This document shows, in pieces, positions 36,003 to 43,995 of a DNA stretch of 51,953 nt. Every line of letters starts with the position of its first letter. Positions within the stretch are counted from its first letter, which is position 1. The stretch is from assembly GCA_030841035.1 (NCBI GenBank), contig JAVEDI010000102.1, positions 1 to 51,953 on the forward strand, given 5' to 3'. The translations under genes were made by a program, and so were the position numbers. This DNA is from Actinomycetota bacterium. GTDB lineage: Bacteria > Actinomycetota > Actinomycetes > JACCUZ01. The notes under the pieces were generated by a model. That model was not told where the DNA came from. It was given only the letters and a program-made list of their open reading frames with translations, and searched no databases.

Positions 36003-37541
36003 ATGGCATCGGGCGGCACCCCTGCGCCGGGGGCGCGAGGAACCGTCGACGTGCTGCGCAGCAGGCCCCCTTCTCGCCTGCACCGGCTGAAGCGACTCGC
36101 CCGGCGGGTGCCACCGGGGATCGCCCTGGACGTCGGCGCCGTCGCGACCGTGCTGCTGGCCGTCACCTACGCCTCCTCTCGCGGCATGGTGGCCGTGCTG
36201 CTCCTGCTGCCACTGCTGCTCGGCGGCGGCTTCGTCGCCGTCCTGTCCGGTTGGCTGCGCCCGGTCGAGGTGTCGGTCCTCGCCGGCATCCTGTGCCTGC
36301 TCACCACCCGGTCCAACATCCTCGGAGAGGCCTTCGGCATCGTGGGCTCGGCAGGCTGGCTGGTCGTGGCTGCCACGTCCCGCTCCTGGCTGCGCCACCC
36401 GCGGACCGTGCCGTTGCTGGTCGGTGTCGCGGCGAGCGTTCTCGCCTACTGGTCCTACATCGTGCTGCTCGACGCCCTGCGGTCCTCCAGCCTCCAGGCG
36501 GTGGTCGCGGCCGGTGCCGGCACGCTCGGCGGCCTGGCGGTCCCCAGCGTCCTCGCCACCGGGGCCGCCGTGGTGGGCTGCTGGGCGTTGGCCGTCGACC
36601 GGCAACGAGGGCCGCGGTTCGTCAAGGCGCTCGTCGCGTTGGGCGCGTGGCAGGTGCTGGGATATCTCGTGCTCGTGCCGCTGTGGCAGGTCGCCGGGCC
36701 CCGGGCCGGGCTGGTCGCCACCATCAACCCGCTGACCTTCGGTGGACGCGACGCCGACTTCGGCCTCTACGCCACCGGGATCCTCACCACCGGAGGAGGA
36801 GGCTTCGCCTCGGCGGTTGGTCCACGGCTGACCGGATGGACGGGGGAGCCCGGCATCCTGGGGGCCACGCTGCTGCTGGTGGCCTTCGCCGCGGCGGTGA
36901 CACCGGAGGTGTCGCTGCGGTGGCGGACCGCGGGATGGCTCGTCGCCCTCCTGGGCGTCGTGTGCGCGCAGAGCACCGCGTCGGTCCTCACGGCAGCGCT
37001 GGGGGCGGTCGTGGCGCTGGTGACCGTCCCAGCCACCCGGGCCGGACGGCTCCAGGGCGCCGTCTGGGCCGCGACCGCGGGCGCGTTCGCCTTCGCGGCC
37101 CTGCTGTTCAGCCGTTTCGGGCTGCGCGGCAAGGGTGAGCAGAGCCAGGTTTCGGTGACGGACCGGCTCAACGGGGTCGGAACACCCCGCGAGCTGTTCC
37201 AGACCTGGCTCCACGCACCCTTCGGCGCACCGTTGGCCAACGGTGGTTCGGTCGGGGTCAATCTCGTCCAGGAGTCGCTGCGGTACGGCGTGCTGGTGGC
37301 CCTGCTCGCCACGCTGGCCTTCCTGAGTCCGGCGGTGTGCGCGGGGGCCATGCGTAGACTGGCGCCAGCGGTGATCATGCTGCTCGCGACCGCGTGGTTC
37401 GCCCAGCCCGGCATGGCCAACCCGCTGTGGTTGGCGCTCTCGATGATCGCCGCCGGCGGCGTCGCCCGTGAGCAGCGCAAGGAGGAGCCCGTGCCCACGC
37501 CCAACGGCCGTCCGCTCACCGGTGCTGTCGCGATCCGATGA
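36003..37541 (+). CDS. O-antigen ligase / Wzy polymerase-like membrane protein
   Basis: This 512-residue protein has about twelve membrane helices and a larger outer loop in the second half (SVTDRLNGVGTPRELFQTWLHAPFGAPLANGG), the arrangement of Wzy polymerases and O-antigen ligases. The motif region HAPFGAPLANG is where many ligase-family proteins have H/R-x-PFG-x-G. It likely joins repeat units on the outer face of the membrane. ATG at 36003 is favoured by the -10 element; an in-frame upstream ATG at 35958 lies before that promoter. The stop overlaps the next gene in ATGA. Confidence 0.75.
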   Translation: MASGGTPAPGARGTVDVLRSRPPSRLHRLKRLARRVPPGIALDVGAVATVLLAVTYASSRGMVAVLLLLPLLLGGGFVAVLSGWLRPVEVSVLAGILCLLTTRSNILGEAFGIVGSAGWLVVAATSRSWLRHPRTVPLLVGVAASVLAYWSYIVLLDALRSSSLQAVVAAGAGTLGGLAVPSVLATGAAVVGCWALAVDRQRGPRFVKALVALGAWQVLGYLVLVPLWQVAGPRAGLVATINPLTFGGRDADFGLYATGILTTGGGGFASAVGPRLTGWTGEPGILGATLLLVAFAAAVTPEVSLRWRTAGWLVALLGVVCAQSTASVLTAALGAVVALVTVPATRAGRLQGAVWAATAGAFAFAALLFSRFGLRGKGEQSQVSVTDRLNGVGTPRELFQTWLHAPFGAPLANGGSVGVNLVQESLRYGVLVALLATLAFLSPAVCAGAMRRLAPAVIMLLATAWFAQPGMANPLWLALSMIAAGGVAREQRKEEPVPTPNGRPLTGAVAIR

Positions 37542-38917
37542 ACGCCACCGTGCTGGTGCGGCGCCTGGTGCGCGCGTGGCCGATCTACGTCCTCACCGGG
37601 CTGCTCGGCCTGCTCGCCGCGGCCGGGGGCAACGCCTTGGCGACCCCGACGTACCGCGCGCAGGTGGAGCTCTACGCCTCGAGCACATCCTCCACGAACG
37701 ACCTGTCGAACCTCTACCAGGGCGGCCTCTACGCCCAGCAGCAGGTGACCACCTACGCCCAGATCATCGACAGCCCCACGATCCTGAACCCGGTCATCGC
37801 GGCAACGGGTTCCCGGCTCACCGTCGACGCTCTGGAGCAGCGGGTGGAGGTGGCGGTGCGCCCCGACACCGCCCTCATCTCGGTGGCGGTCTCCGCGCTG
37901 CGCCCGGGCGAGGCGCAACGACTGGCCAACGCGGTGGCCGATGCATCGTCACGGGTCATCCCGACCCTCGGTGCTCCCAAGGGTTCCAGCCCTCCCACCG
38001 TGGCGGTCACGGTGCTGCAGCGTGCCCAACGACCGACGGCACCCGCCACGCCGCGCCGCACGCTCAACCTCGCACTCGGCCTGGCCTGCGGCCTGCTGCT
38101 GGGCCTGCTCGCGGTGCTCGTCCGGGCGTTGCTCGACCCCCTGATCCGCTCCTCCGAGCAGCTGGGCAGGTCCATCGGCGCGCCACCGCTGGGCGAGATG
38201 CCGGGGCCCGGCTGGGTCCCACGGCGGCGCAGGCTGTCCAGCTCGCCGGGGACGGGTGGCACCCGGGAGGCCGCCGAGCGGCTGCACACGTCGATCGCCA
38301 TGACAGACCCGTCAGCGCTGCGCCGGACCCTCGTCGTGACGTCGCCGGTCGCCGATGCAGGGCAGGGCCTGGTGGCCGTCGAGCTGGCCATGGCGATCGC
38401 TCGCGGCCGGGACGCGCTCGTCGTCCTCGTCGACGCGGACCTGAGGAACCCCGACGTGGACGTCCAGGTCAACTGCTTCCCGGACGCGGGACTCGCCGAC
38501 GTGCTGGCCGGCCGCGTCATGCTCGACGACGCGCTGTGCCCGGTCGGTCGCCTCGGCCTCAGCCTGCTCTCGGCGGGCTCGCCGCAGGCCGACGCGTCGG
38601 AGCTCGTCGCTTCCCGGGTGATGCTCGACGTGATCAGCCGGCTGGAGAAGCTCTACGAGTACGTCGTCATCAAGGCACCACCCGTGCTCCCGGTCAGCGA
38701 TGCGGCGGTTCTCTCCGCCCTGACCGACGGCACCGTCGTCGTGGCCGAGCGCGGTGTCACCCGGCGCCGAGACGCCGCCGAGGCGTTGAGGTCGCTCTAC
38801 GCCGTGCGTTCGAAGGTCCTGGGCGGCGTGCTGACGTACGGCGTCAACACGCCACGGCCCGGCGCCCACCGCGGGGCCTCCGTGCCGGTGCCGCCGGTCA
38901 GCCGGGGGGCGCCGTGA
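37538..38917 (+). CDS. Wzz/BY-kinase-like polysaccharide copolymerase with degenerate ATP site
   Basis: This 459-residue protein has two membrane helices (about 15-35 and 175-200) around an extracellular Wzz-type domain (TYRAQVELYASS, YAQQQVTTYAQIIDSP), then a cytoplasmic tyrosine-kinase-like ATPase domain. The Walker A' strand VVLVDADLRNPDV (D299, D301, R303) is kept, but the Walker A loop reads DAGQGLVA where GEGKST-type residues are expected (Lys to L278), and the Walker B acidic residue is K379 in VVIKAPPVLPVSDAAVL. There is no C-terminal tyrosine cluster. It probably controls chain length without kinase activity. It overlaps the wzy-like gene by four bases. Confidence 0.85.
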   Translation: MNATVLVRRLVRAWPIYVLTGLLGLLAAAGGNALATPTYRAQVELYASSTSSTNDLSNLYQGGLYAQQQVTTYAQIIDSPTILNPVIAATGSRLTVDALEQRVEVAVRPDTALISVAVSALRPGEAQRLANAVADASSRVIPTLGAPKGSSPPTVAVTVLQRAQRPTAPATPRRTLNLALGLACGLLLGLLAVLVRALLDPLIRSSEQLGRSIGAPPLGEMPGPGWVPRRRRLSSSPGTGGTREAAERLHTSIAMTDPSALRRTLVVTSPVADAGQGLVAVELAMAIARGRDALVVLVDADLRNPDVDVQVNCFPDAGLADVLAGRVMLDDALCPVGRLGLSLLSAGSPQADASELVASRVMLDVISRLEKLYEYVVIKAPPVLPVSDAAVLSALTDGTVVVAERGVTRRRDAAEALRSLYAVRSKVLGGVLTYGVNTPRPGAHRGASVPVPPVSRGAP

Positions 38918-39821
38918 CCGGGACGCTGCGCCACACGCGGCAGTAGTCCACGACCATCCGGCCGCCGGCCGGGACGTCGGTCAGGCTGAGCCCGCCCGAC
39001 CTGCTCGTGGACGGATAGACCATCAGCTCGAGGATCAGCTGCACGGGCTTGTCGTAGATGTTCGCCGCATCGGAGAACCGGCCGCAGGCCTGGCCGTCGC
39101 GGTAGAACGTGATGCTGTCCGGTCGCCAGTCCACGCCGTAGGTGTGGAAACCAGCGGTGGCCAGCGGCGGGCAGTCGCGGGCGCGGAACTGCCGCGTCCG
39201 ACCGGCGTAGTGATAGGTCTGCAGGGTCGTGCCGGCCCGCTCGCCTGCGGCCTCCAGCACGTCGATCTCATGCGTGTAGTCCCCGCGCAGGTCCGTGCGC
39301 CGGGGCAACAGCCAGAACGTCGACCACAAGCCGGGCGCGGCGCTGACCTCGATCCGCGCCTCGGCGTAGCCGTACCGGAACACGTACCTGTAGGGGCGTC
39401 CGGACCCGGGTCGAGCGGTCGTGAGCAGGCCGGAGCGGTGCGTGCAGCGGCCCTGGTAGCACTGCCCGCGGCGAGGCTTCGCCAGGCGCTGCGCGACCAG
39501 CGTGGCGACGCCGTCACGGACCCGGACCTGGCGGGGCGTGTACCGTTCGAGCCCGCCGAGAGCGGTCGCGCTGCGCGAGCAGTCCGACACCGTCCAGTCC
39601 CAGCAGGTCGTCCACCGGGAACGGTCGACGGCAGAGCCGTCGAACTCGTCGGCGAAGGTCAGCCGCCAGGTCCGTCCTGCTGGTGCCGTGACCGCCGGGG
39701 GCGGGACCGGGTCGCCGTCGGAGGGCGCGAGCACAGAGTCGGCCCCGGCGACCACGGCTGACCCCGCGAGCAGTGCACCGGCCGCCGCCACCCCGAGACG
39801 GGCCATCGCGGATCGGGCCAT
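38898..39821 (-). CDS. Secreted family 16 glycoside hydrolase (shorter paralogue)
   Basis: This 307-residue exported GH16 enzyme has a signal peptide (MARSAMARLGVAAAGALLAG), a short linker, then one catalytic domain. The active-site motif HEIDVLEAAG gives E185, D187 and E190. It shares with the larger GH16 protein at 26027-27439 the stretches RWTTCWDWT, LERY-P-Q, CYQ-x-x-C, SGLLTTARPG, STFW-LPRRTDL and NIYDKP, so the two are clear paralogues. The ATG at 39821 is chosen because of the leaderless -10 at 39828-39833 and because the signal peptide begins there. The 3' end overlaps the wzz-like gene by 20 bases. Confidence 0.9.
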   Translation of the reverse strand: MARSAMARLGVAAAGALLAGSAVVAGADSVLAPSDGDPVPPPAVTAPAGRTWRLTFADEFDGSAVDRSRWTTCWDWTVSDCSRSATALGGLERYTPRQVRVRDGVATLVAQRLAKPRRGQCYQGRCTHRSGLLTTARPGSGRPYRYVFRYGYAEARIEVSAAPGLWSTFWLLPRRTDLRGDYTHEIDVLEAAGERAGTTLQTYHYAGRTRQFRARDCPPLATAGFHTYGVDWRPDSITFYRDGQACGRFSDAANIYDKPVQLILELMVYPSTSRSGGLSLTDVPAGGRMVVDYCRVWRSVPVTAPPG

Positions 39822-39827
39822 GCGGGG

Positions 39828-39833
39828 ACGGTA
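39828..39833 (-). promoter_or_regulatory. Leaderless -10 element of the second GH16 gene
   Basis: TACCGT on the minus strand ends six bases before ATG 39821. It separates this gene from the big operon, whose last gene ends at 39866. Confidence 0.6.
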
Positions 39834-39865
39834 CCTCGCCGGCGCACCGGTTCGGGCCTTCCCGC

Positions 39866-41056
39866 TCAGAAGCCCGGCTCCCGCGCAGAGGGAGCGGCGA
39901 AGTCGGGCAACCGTGCTCCCAGCCCGAGCAGGCAGCACACGGCCGCCGCTGCTCTGGCGGAGGCCCGCCCGTCGCCGTACGGGCTGCTCGCCGGCCGCTG
40001 CGCCGGGCGCCGCGGGGCCGACAGATAGCCCTCCGCCGCGCTGACGATGGCGTCCCGCTCGGTGCCCACCAGCGTGACGATGCCCGAGGCCAGGCCCTCC
40101 GGACGCTCGGTCGTGTCGCGGGCGACCAGCACGGGCTTGCCGAGGCTGGGGCCCTCCTCCTGGAGGCCCCCGCTGTCGGTGATCACCAGGTCGCTCGCGT
40201 TCAGCACGTGGCAGAGCTCGCCGTACGGCAGGGGTTCGGTCAGCACGACGTTGGGCAGCTGCGCCAGCCGCGGGACGAGGACCTCGCGGACGACCGCGTT
40301 CGGGTGCGCCGGCAGCACGATGCCGGCTGCGGGATGGCGCCGCGCGATCGTGGCCACCGCGTCGGCGACCCTGCCCATCGGCTCCCCCCAGGCCTCTCGC
40401 CTGTGCAGCGTCACCAGGACCGTGTGGGTGCTGGCCTCCAGCAGGGCGGGGACCCGGGGGTCGCTCCAGGACGGCGGGCGACCGACCGTCATGTAGAGGG
40501 CGTCGATCACCGTGTTCCCTGTGACGACGATGTCCTTCGGGGCGACCCTCTCGGCCTCGAGGTTGCGCCGGCTGTGCAGTGTCGGAGCCAGGTGCAGGTC
40601 GGTGAGCTGCGTGGTGAGCCGGCGGTTGGCCTCCTCGGGGAACGGCCGCTGCCGGTCGCCGGTCCGCAGCCCCGCCTCCAGGTGGACCACCGGGACGTGC
40701 TCGTAGAACGCCGCCAGAGCGCCGGTGAACGTCGTGGTGGTGTCTCCCTGGACGATCACCGCGTGGGGCCGGACCCGGCGCACCACCTCCACCAACCGCG
40801 GCAGGGCCCGCTCCGTCAGCTGGGCGGGCGTCTGTCCGTGCTCGAGCAGCCGCAGGTCGAACTGCGGCGCGATGCCGAACAGGCCGTTGACCTCGTCGAG
40901 CATCTCCCGGTGCTGGCCGGTGACGGCCACGGTCAGCTCGATGCCGGCTTCCTGGCGCAACGCCGCAACCAGCGGGCCCATCTTGATCGCCTCCGGCCGG
41001 GTGCCGTACACGACCAGGACGCGCTTGCTCGACGCTGCGGACGACGGGTCACTCAT
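39866..41056 (-). CDS. wecB: UDP-N-acetylglucosamine 2-epimerase (non-hydrolysing) family
   Basis: This 396-residue cytoplasmic enzyme has all major WecB/MnaA motifs: VYGTRPEAIKMGPL, TGQHREMLD, VQGDTTTTFTGAL, VVHLEAGLRTGD, LVTLHRREAWGEPM and ITDSGGLQEEGPSLGKPVLVARDTTERPE. It interconverts UDP-GlcNAc and UDP-ManNAc, or, if it is of the WbpI kind, epimerises the 2,3-diacetamido uronic acid nucleotide. The nearby dehydrogenase, aminotransferase and acetyltransferase make the second option attractive, but the sequence alone does not separate the two. It is the last gene of the eight-gene operon and overlaps the deacetylase gene by eight bases. Confidence 0.93.
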   Translation of the reverse strand: MSDPSSAASSKRVLVVYGTRPEAIKMGPLVAALRQEAGIELTVAVTGQHREMLDEVNGLFGIAPQFDLRLLEHGQTPAQLTERALPRLVEVVRRVRPHAVIVQGDTTTTFTGALAAFYEHVPVVHLEAGLRTGDRQRPFPEEANRRLTTQLTDLHLAPTLHSRRNLEAERVAPKDIVVTGNTVIDALYMTVGRPPSWSDPRVPALLEASTHTVLVTLHRREAWGEPMGRVADAVATIARRHPAAGIVLPAHPNAVVREVLVPRLAQLPNVVLTEPLPYGELCHVLNASDLVITDSGGLQEEGPSLGKPVLVARDTTERPEGLASGIVTLVGTERDAIVSAAEGYLSAPRRPAQRPASSPYGDGRASARAAAAVCCLLGLGARLPDFAAPSAREPGF

Positions 41057-42032
41057 CGGTCACCCGACGCCCTGGTAGCGCGCCGACGGCAAGGGCCTCG
41101 ACGTGCGCGCCGGTGCCGACCACGTGGAACTGCGCCTGCAGCTGCCGCAGGCACCAGCGGACGACCGCCGCCTTGTCCCTGGCCGGGAGACCCATGCCGG
41201 GGAAGAACGAGGTGCCCGGGGCATCCGTCGCGTCGAGGAGGTCGAGGGGGTGCAGCAGCAGCGACGGCCCGACCCGCGCCAGGCGGCAGGCCCGCAGCGC
41301 CGTGCGGAAGTACGCTTTCGCGAGCGCCGGGGAGACACCGTGCAGGAAGAGCACGTAGCTGAAATGGATGGGCAGCCGCACGCCCGGCATGGTCGTCACG
41401 GGAAGCTCGACCAGGGAGCCGCCGGGGACCTGCCACCGGTAGGGCCGCAGGGGGCGCAGACCGTCCTTCGCGCGCCCGAACAGCTCCCTGCGGCGGCCGC
41501 GCTCGTCGGCGTCCAGCCGTGCGGTGCGGAAGTAGTAGGTGCGCGCGAGGGGGCCTATCCACGTCGGCAGCGTGGACGCGTCGTAGGCGTAGCCGCGCTC
41601 GCACAAGACCTCGAGCAGCGTCGACGACAGGCTGTACCCCGGGCCCCGGAAGCCCAGCGGCCGCCGTCCCGTGACCCGCTGCAGCCCCTCCTCCGTGCGG
41701 GCGAGCTCGTCGACGATGCGCTCCCGCGAGTAGGTGCGCAACCACGGTTCGTGGGAGAAGCTGTGGTTGCCGATCTCGTGACCTGCCGCGGCGATCGAGG
41801 CGATCGGCTCGGCGTTCTCCTCGACCTCGGTGTCCTGCCCGACGACGAACACCGTGGCGGTCAGCGACGCCTCGTCGAAGAGCTCGAGGAAGCGCGGCAC
41901 GACGGTCGGCAGGTACGTGGGCAGCGACTGCCACGCGGGGTCGCCGTACGTCTTGAGGTACGACCACAGGTTGTCCAGGTCCAGCGAGAGGCTCGCGAGC
42001 AGCGTTCGCCCGACAGCCGGGGTCCGCGTCAT
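41049..42032 (-). CDS. Polysaccharide deacetylase (NodB/CE4-like)
   Basis: This 327-residue protein has the NodB homology domain in its first half: SLSLDLDN near the N-terminus gives the acidic metal/base pair, TATVFVVGQDTE follows, HEIGNHSFSHE provides the H-x3-H zinc histidines, and FRGPGYS is motif 3. There is no signal peptide, so it should act in the cytoplasm, possibly on a nucleotide sugar or lipid-linked precursor rather than on finished polymer. ATG at 42032 overlaps the upstream stop in ATGA. Removal of an N-acetyl group during repeat-unit assembly is an inference from context. Confidence 0.87.
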   Translation of the reverse strand: MTRTPAVGRTLLASLSLDLDNLWSYLKTYGDPAWQSLPTYLPTVVPRFLELFDEASLTATVFVVGQDTEVEENAEPIASIAAAGHEIGNHSFSHEPWLRTYSRERIVDELARTEEGLQRVTGRRPLGFRGPGYSLSSTLLEVLCERGYAYDASTLPTWIGPLARTYYFRTARLDADERGRRRELFGRAKDGLRPLRPYRWQVPGGSLVELPVTTMPGVRLPIHFSYVLFLHGVSPALAKAYFRTALRACRLARVGPSLLLHPLDLLDATDAPGTSFFPGMGLPARDKAAVVRWCLRQLQAQFHVVGTGAHVEALAVGALPGRRVTDE

Positions 42033-43354
42033 GCGGCGAGCACCCGGGGCAGTACGCCGTCGGCGACGGACAGCGTCTCGTTGACGTTGAGCGTGCCGTC
42101 GGTGATCAGCGCCGAGCTGGCGAGGTAGAGCCCCGGTACGGAGGTCACGACCGGCGGCAGCCTGCGTGAGTACCCGAGCGTCGGGACCGGCAGGACCAGG
42201 CGAACGCGCGACAGACCCGAGGCCAGGACGTCGTCGCGGTGGAACGTCGGGTAGATCCGCTCGAGTGCCGGCAGGAACTGATCGAGCAGCTCCGCCTCGG
42301 GGGACCCGAGGACGGGGTCGTCGGACCGGACGTACCGCGGCAGGTAGACCAGTCCGTGGCCACCGAGCTGCTCCCGGCCGACCAGCGCCGACATGTCGAT
42401 CACGGCCGTGAAGGGAGCCGGCTCCGTCAGGTAGGTGATGTAGTTGTCGGTCAGCGGACGGGGAAGCAGCAACGACAGGCAGACGATCCCTTGGTAGGTG
42501 ACCGCCGTGCACCGCAGGCGCTCGGCCTCCGTGAGGTCCGGGCACAGCCGTGCGGCGATCGGCGACGCCGCGGTGACGACCACCTGGTCGAACTGCGGGT
42601 GGCTGCCCGAAGCGGTCTCGACGGTCAGTGTGCCGTCGTGACCCGGATGCGTCGCCCGTACCGACCGGACCTGTTCGCCGAGCCGCACCTCGACACCGCG
42701 GGCCTGCATCACGGTGGCCAGCGCGCCGAGGACGGTCGCGTAGCCGCCGGTGACGAAGCCGAAGCCGTCGCCCGTGCCGCCGCCGTGCCGCCGCGCCCCG
42801 AGCAACCGCTTGAGCGTCGTGGCGATGAACGTGGCCGAGGCGGCCTCGACGTTCGCCCCCAGCTTGGAGCGCAGCAACGGCTCCCAGAAACGCTCCGTCG
42901 CCTGGTCTCCGCTCCAGCGGCGAAGCCAGTCCAGCACCGGCACGTCCTCGACCGACAGCGGGTCGCGCAGCGCGGCGGCTCGCAGCGCCGTCACACCGAG
43001 CCTGCCCTTGGCCACCGGGCCGAGGAACGGCAGCCGCAGCACCTGCGCCGGCGTGGTGGCGGGGTGCACCGCGCCGTCGGCCGCGCAGCCGGCCGGCACG
43101 CTGCGCCAGAGCAGGAGGTCCCTCAGCCCGAGCTCGTCGAGCAGGCCGAGCGTCCGCACGTCGCTCGGCAGGATGACGTGGTAGTGCTTGTCCCAGGTGA
43201 TGTCGCCGAGGCGCCATACCGACGCCAGGCCGCCGAGGTCCGGGGCCGACTCGAAGAGCGTCACCGACCGGCCGGCCGCAGCCGCGCGCTCGGCCACGCG
43301 CATGCCCAGCATTCCGCCGCCGACGACGGCGAGCCGCTTGCCGGGTCGGGTCAC
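42029..43354 (-). CDS. FAD-dependent oxidoreductase (amine oxidase / UDP-galactopyranose mutase-like)
   Basis: This 441-residue flavoprotein has an N-terminal FAD-binding motif VVGGGMLGMRVAERAAAAGRSVTLFE and the following GGLASVW that is typical of the protoporphyrinogen oxidase/amine oxidase group. The central region (WEPLLRSKLGANVEAASATF and FVTGGYATVLGALATVMQARG) and the C-terminal segment YLASSALITDGTLNVNETLS match a subfamily often found in exopolysaccharide clusters with unknown substrates. GTG at 43354 overlaps the acetyltransferase stop (GTGA) and places the Rossmann motif at the N-terminus. It could oxidise or rearrange a sugar or lipid-linked sugar. Confidence 0.83.
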   Translation of the reverse strand: MTRPGKRLAVVGGGMLGMRVAERAAAAGRSVTLFESAPDLGGLASVWRLGDITWDKHYHVILPSDVRTLGLLDELGLRDLLLWRSVPAGCAADGAVHPATTPAQVLRLPFLGPVAKGRLGVTALRAAALRDPLSVEDVPVLDWLRRWSGDQATERFWEPLLRSKLGANVEAASATFIATTLKRLLGARRHGGGTGDGFGFVTGGYATVLGALATVMQARGVEVRLGEQVRSVRATHPGHDGTLTVETASGSHPQFDQVVVTAASPIAARLCPDLTEAERLRCTAVTYQGIVCLSLLLPRPLTDNYITYLTEPAPFTAVIDMSALVGREQLGGHGLVYLPRYVRSDDPVLGSPEAELLDQFLPALERIYPTFHRDDVLASGLSRVRLVLPVPTLGYSRRLPPVVTSVPGLYLASSALITDGTLNVNETLSVADGVLPRVLAA

Positions 43355-43995
43355 GCGCTGCCCTCGACCACGGCGCTGGCCTCGACCACGGTGCCGTCCG
43401 CGATGGTGTAGCCGCGACCGCACGAGCCGCAGGTGACCTGCTGCGAGCCGGGCGGGGGACCGTCGTGCCGTCGCCAGCGCACGACCGGTGCGCCACACCG
43501 GCAGACCGCGCCGACACTGGCCGCGGGGGAGCCGACGACCAGGTGGAAGTCCGGCACGTCGCCCGTGACGACCCCGCCCATGCCGACCATGGCGAACCTC
43601 CCTACGACCAGACCCGGGCCGATGACCGCCGCAGCGCCGAGGGTGGCACCCTCGCGGACCAGCGTGAGCTCGGTGTGCTCGTCCACTGCGGAGGATCGCA
43701 GCGTCGCCAGGTCGGGGGTGGTCGCGCGCGGGAAGCGGTCGTTGGTGAAGGTGACGTGCGCGGACACCATGACGCCGTCCTCCACCGTGACTCCCGAGCA
43801 GATGTAGACGAACGCGTTGATCTTGACGCGATCGCCCAGCTTCGTCTCGCCGGCGAGGTAGGACTTGCCACCGACGATGCACTCGCGACCGACGACGGCA
43901 CCGGAGCGCAGGTGAGCGTTGTCCCAGACGGAGGTCCCCGCGCCGAGGATGACGTCGTCCTCCACGATCGCGGTGGGGTGGACCCGTGGCGTCAT
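43351..43995 (-). CDS. Left-handed beta-helix acetyltransferase (WbpD/WlbB-like) with Zn ribbon tail
   Basis: This 214-residue protein is built of hexapeptide repeats from HPTAIVEDDVILGAGTSVWDNAHL to the G-rich strand VVGRFAMVGMGGVVTGDVPD, with the loop SAHVTFTNDRFPRA that is characteristic of WbpD/WlbB-type N-acetyltransferases of UDP-2-acetamido-3-amino-uronate. VGSPA marks the end of the helix. The tail has two cysteine pairs (CRCG and CGSCG), a likely zinc ribbon as in some relatives. ATG at 43995 overlaps the dehydrogenase stop. The neighbouring dehydrogenase and aminotransferase support 3-N-acetylation of the amino sugar. Confidence 0.88.
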   Translation of the reverse strand: MTPRVHPTAIVEDDVILGAGTSVWDNAHLRSGAVVGRECIVGGKSYLAGETKLGDRVKINAFVYICSGVTVEDGVMVSAHVTFTNDRFPRATTPDLATLRSSAVDEHTELTLVREGATLGAAAVIGPGLVVGRFAMVGMGGVVTGDVPDFHLVVGSPAASVGAVCRCGAPVVRWRRHDGPPPGSQQVTCGSCGRGYTIADGTVVEASAVVEGSA

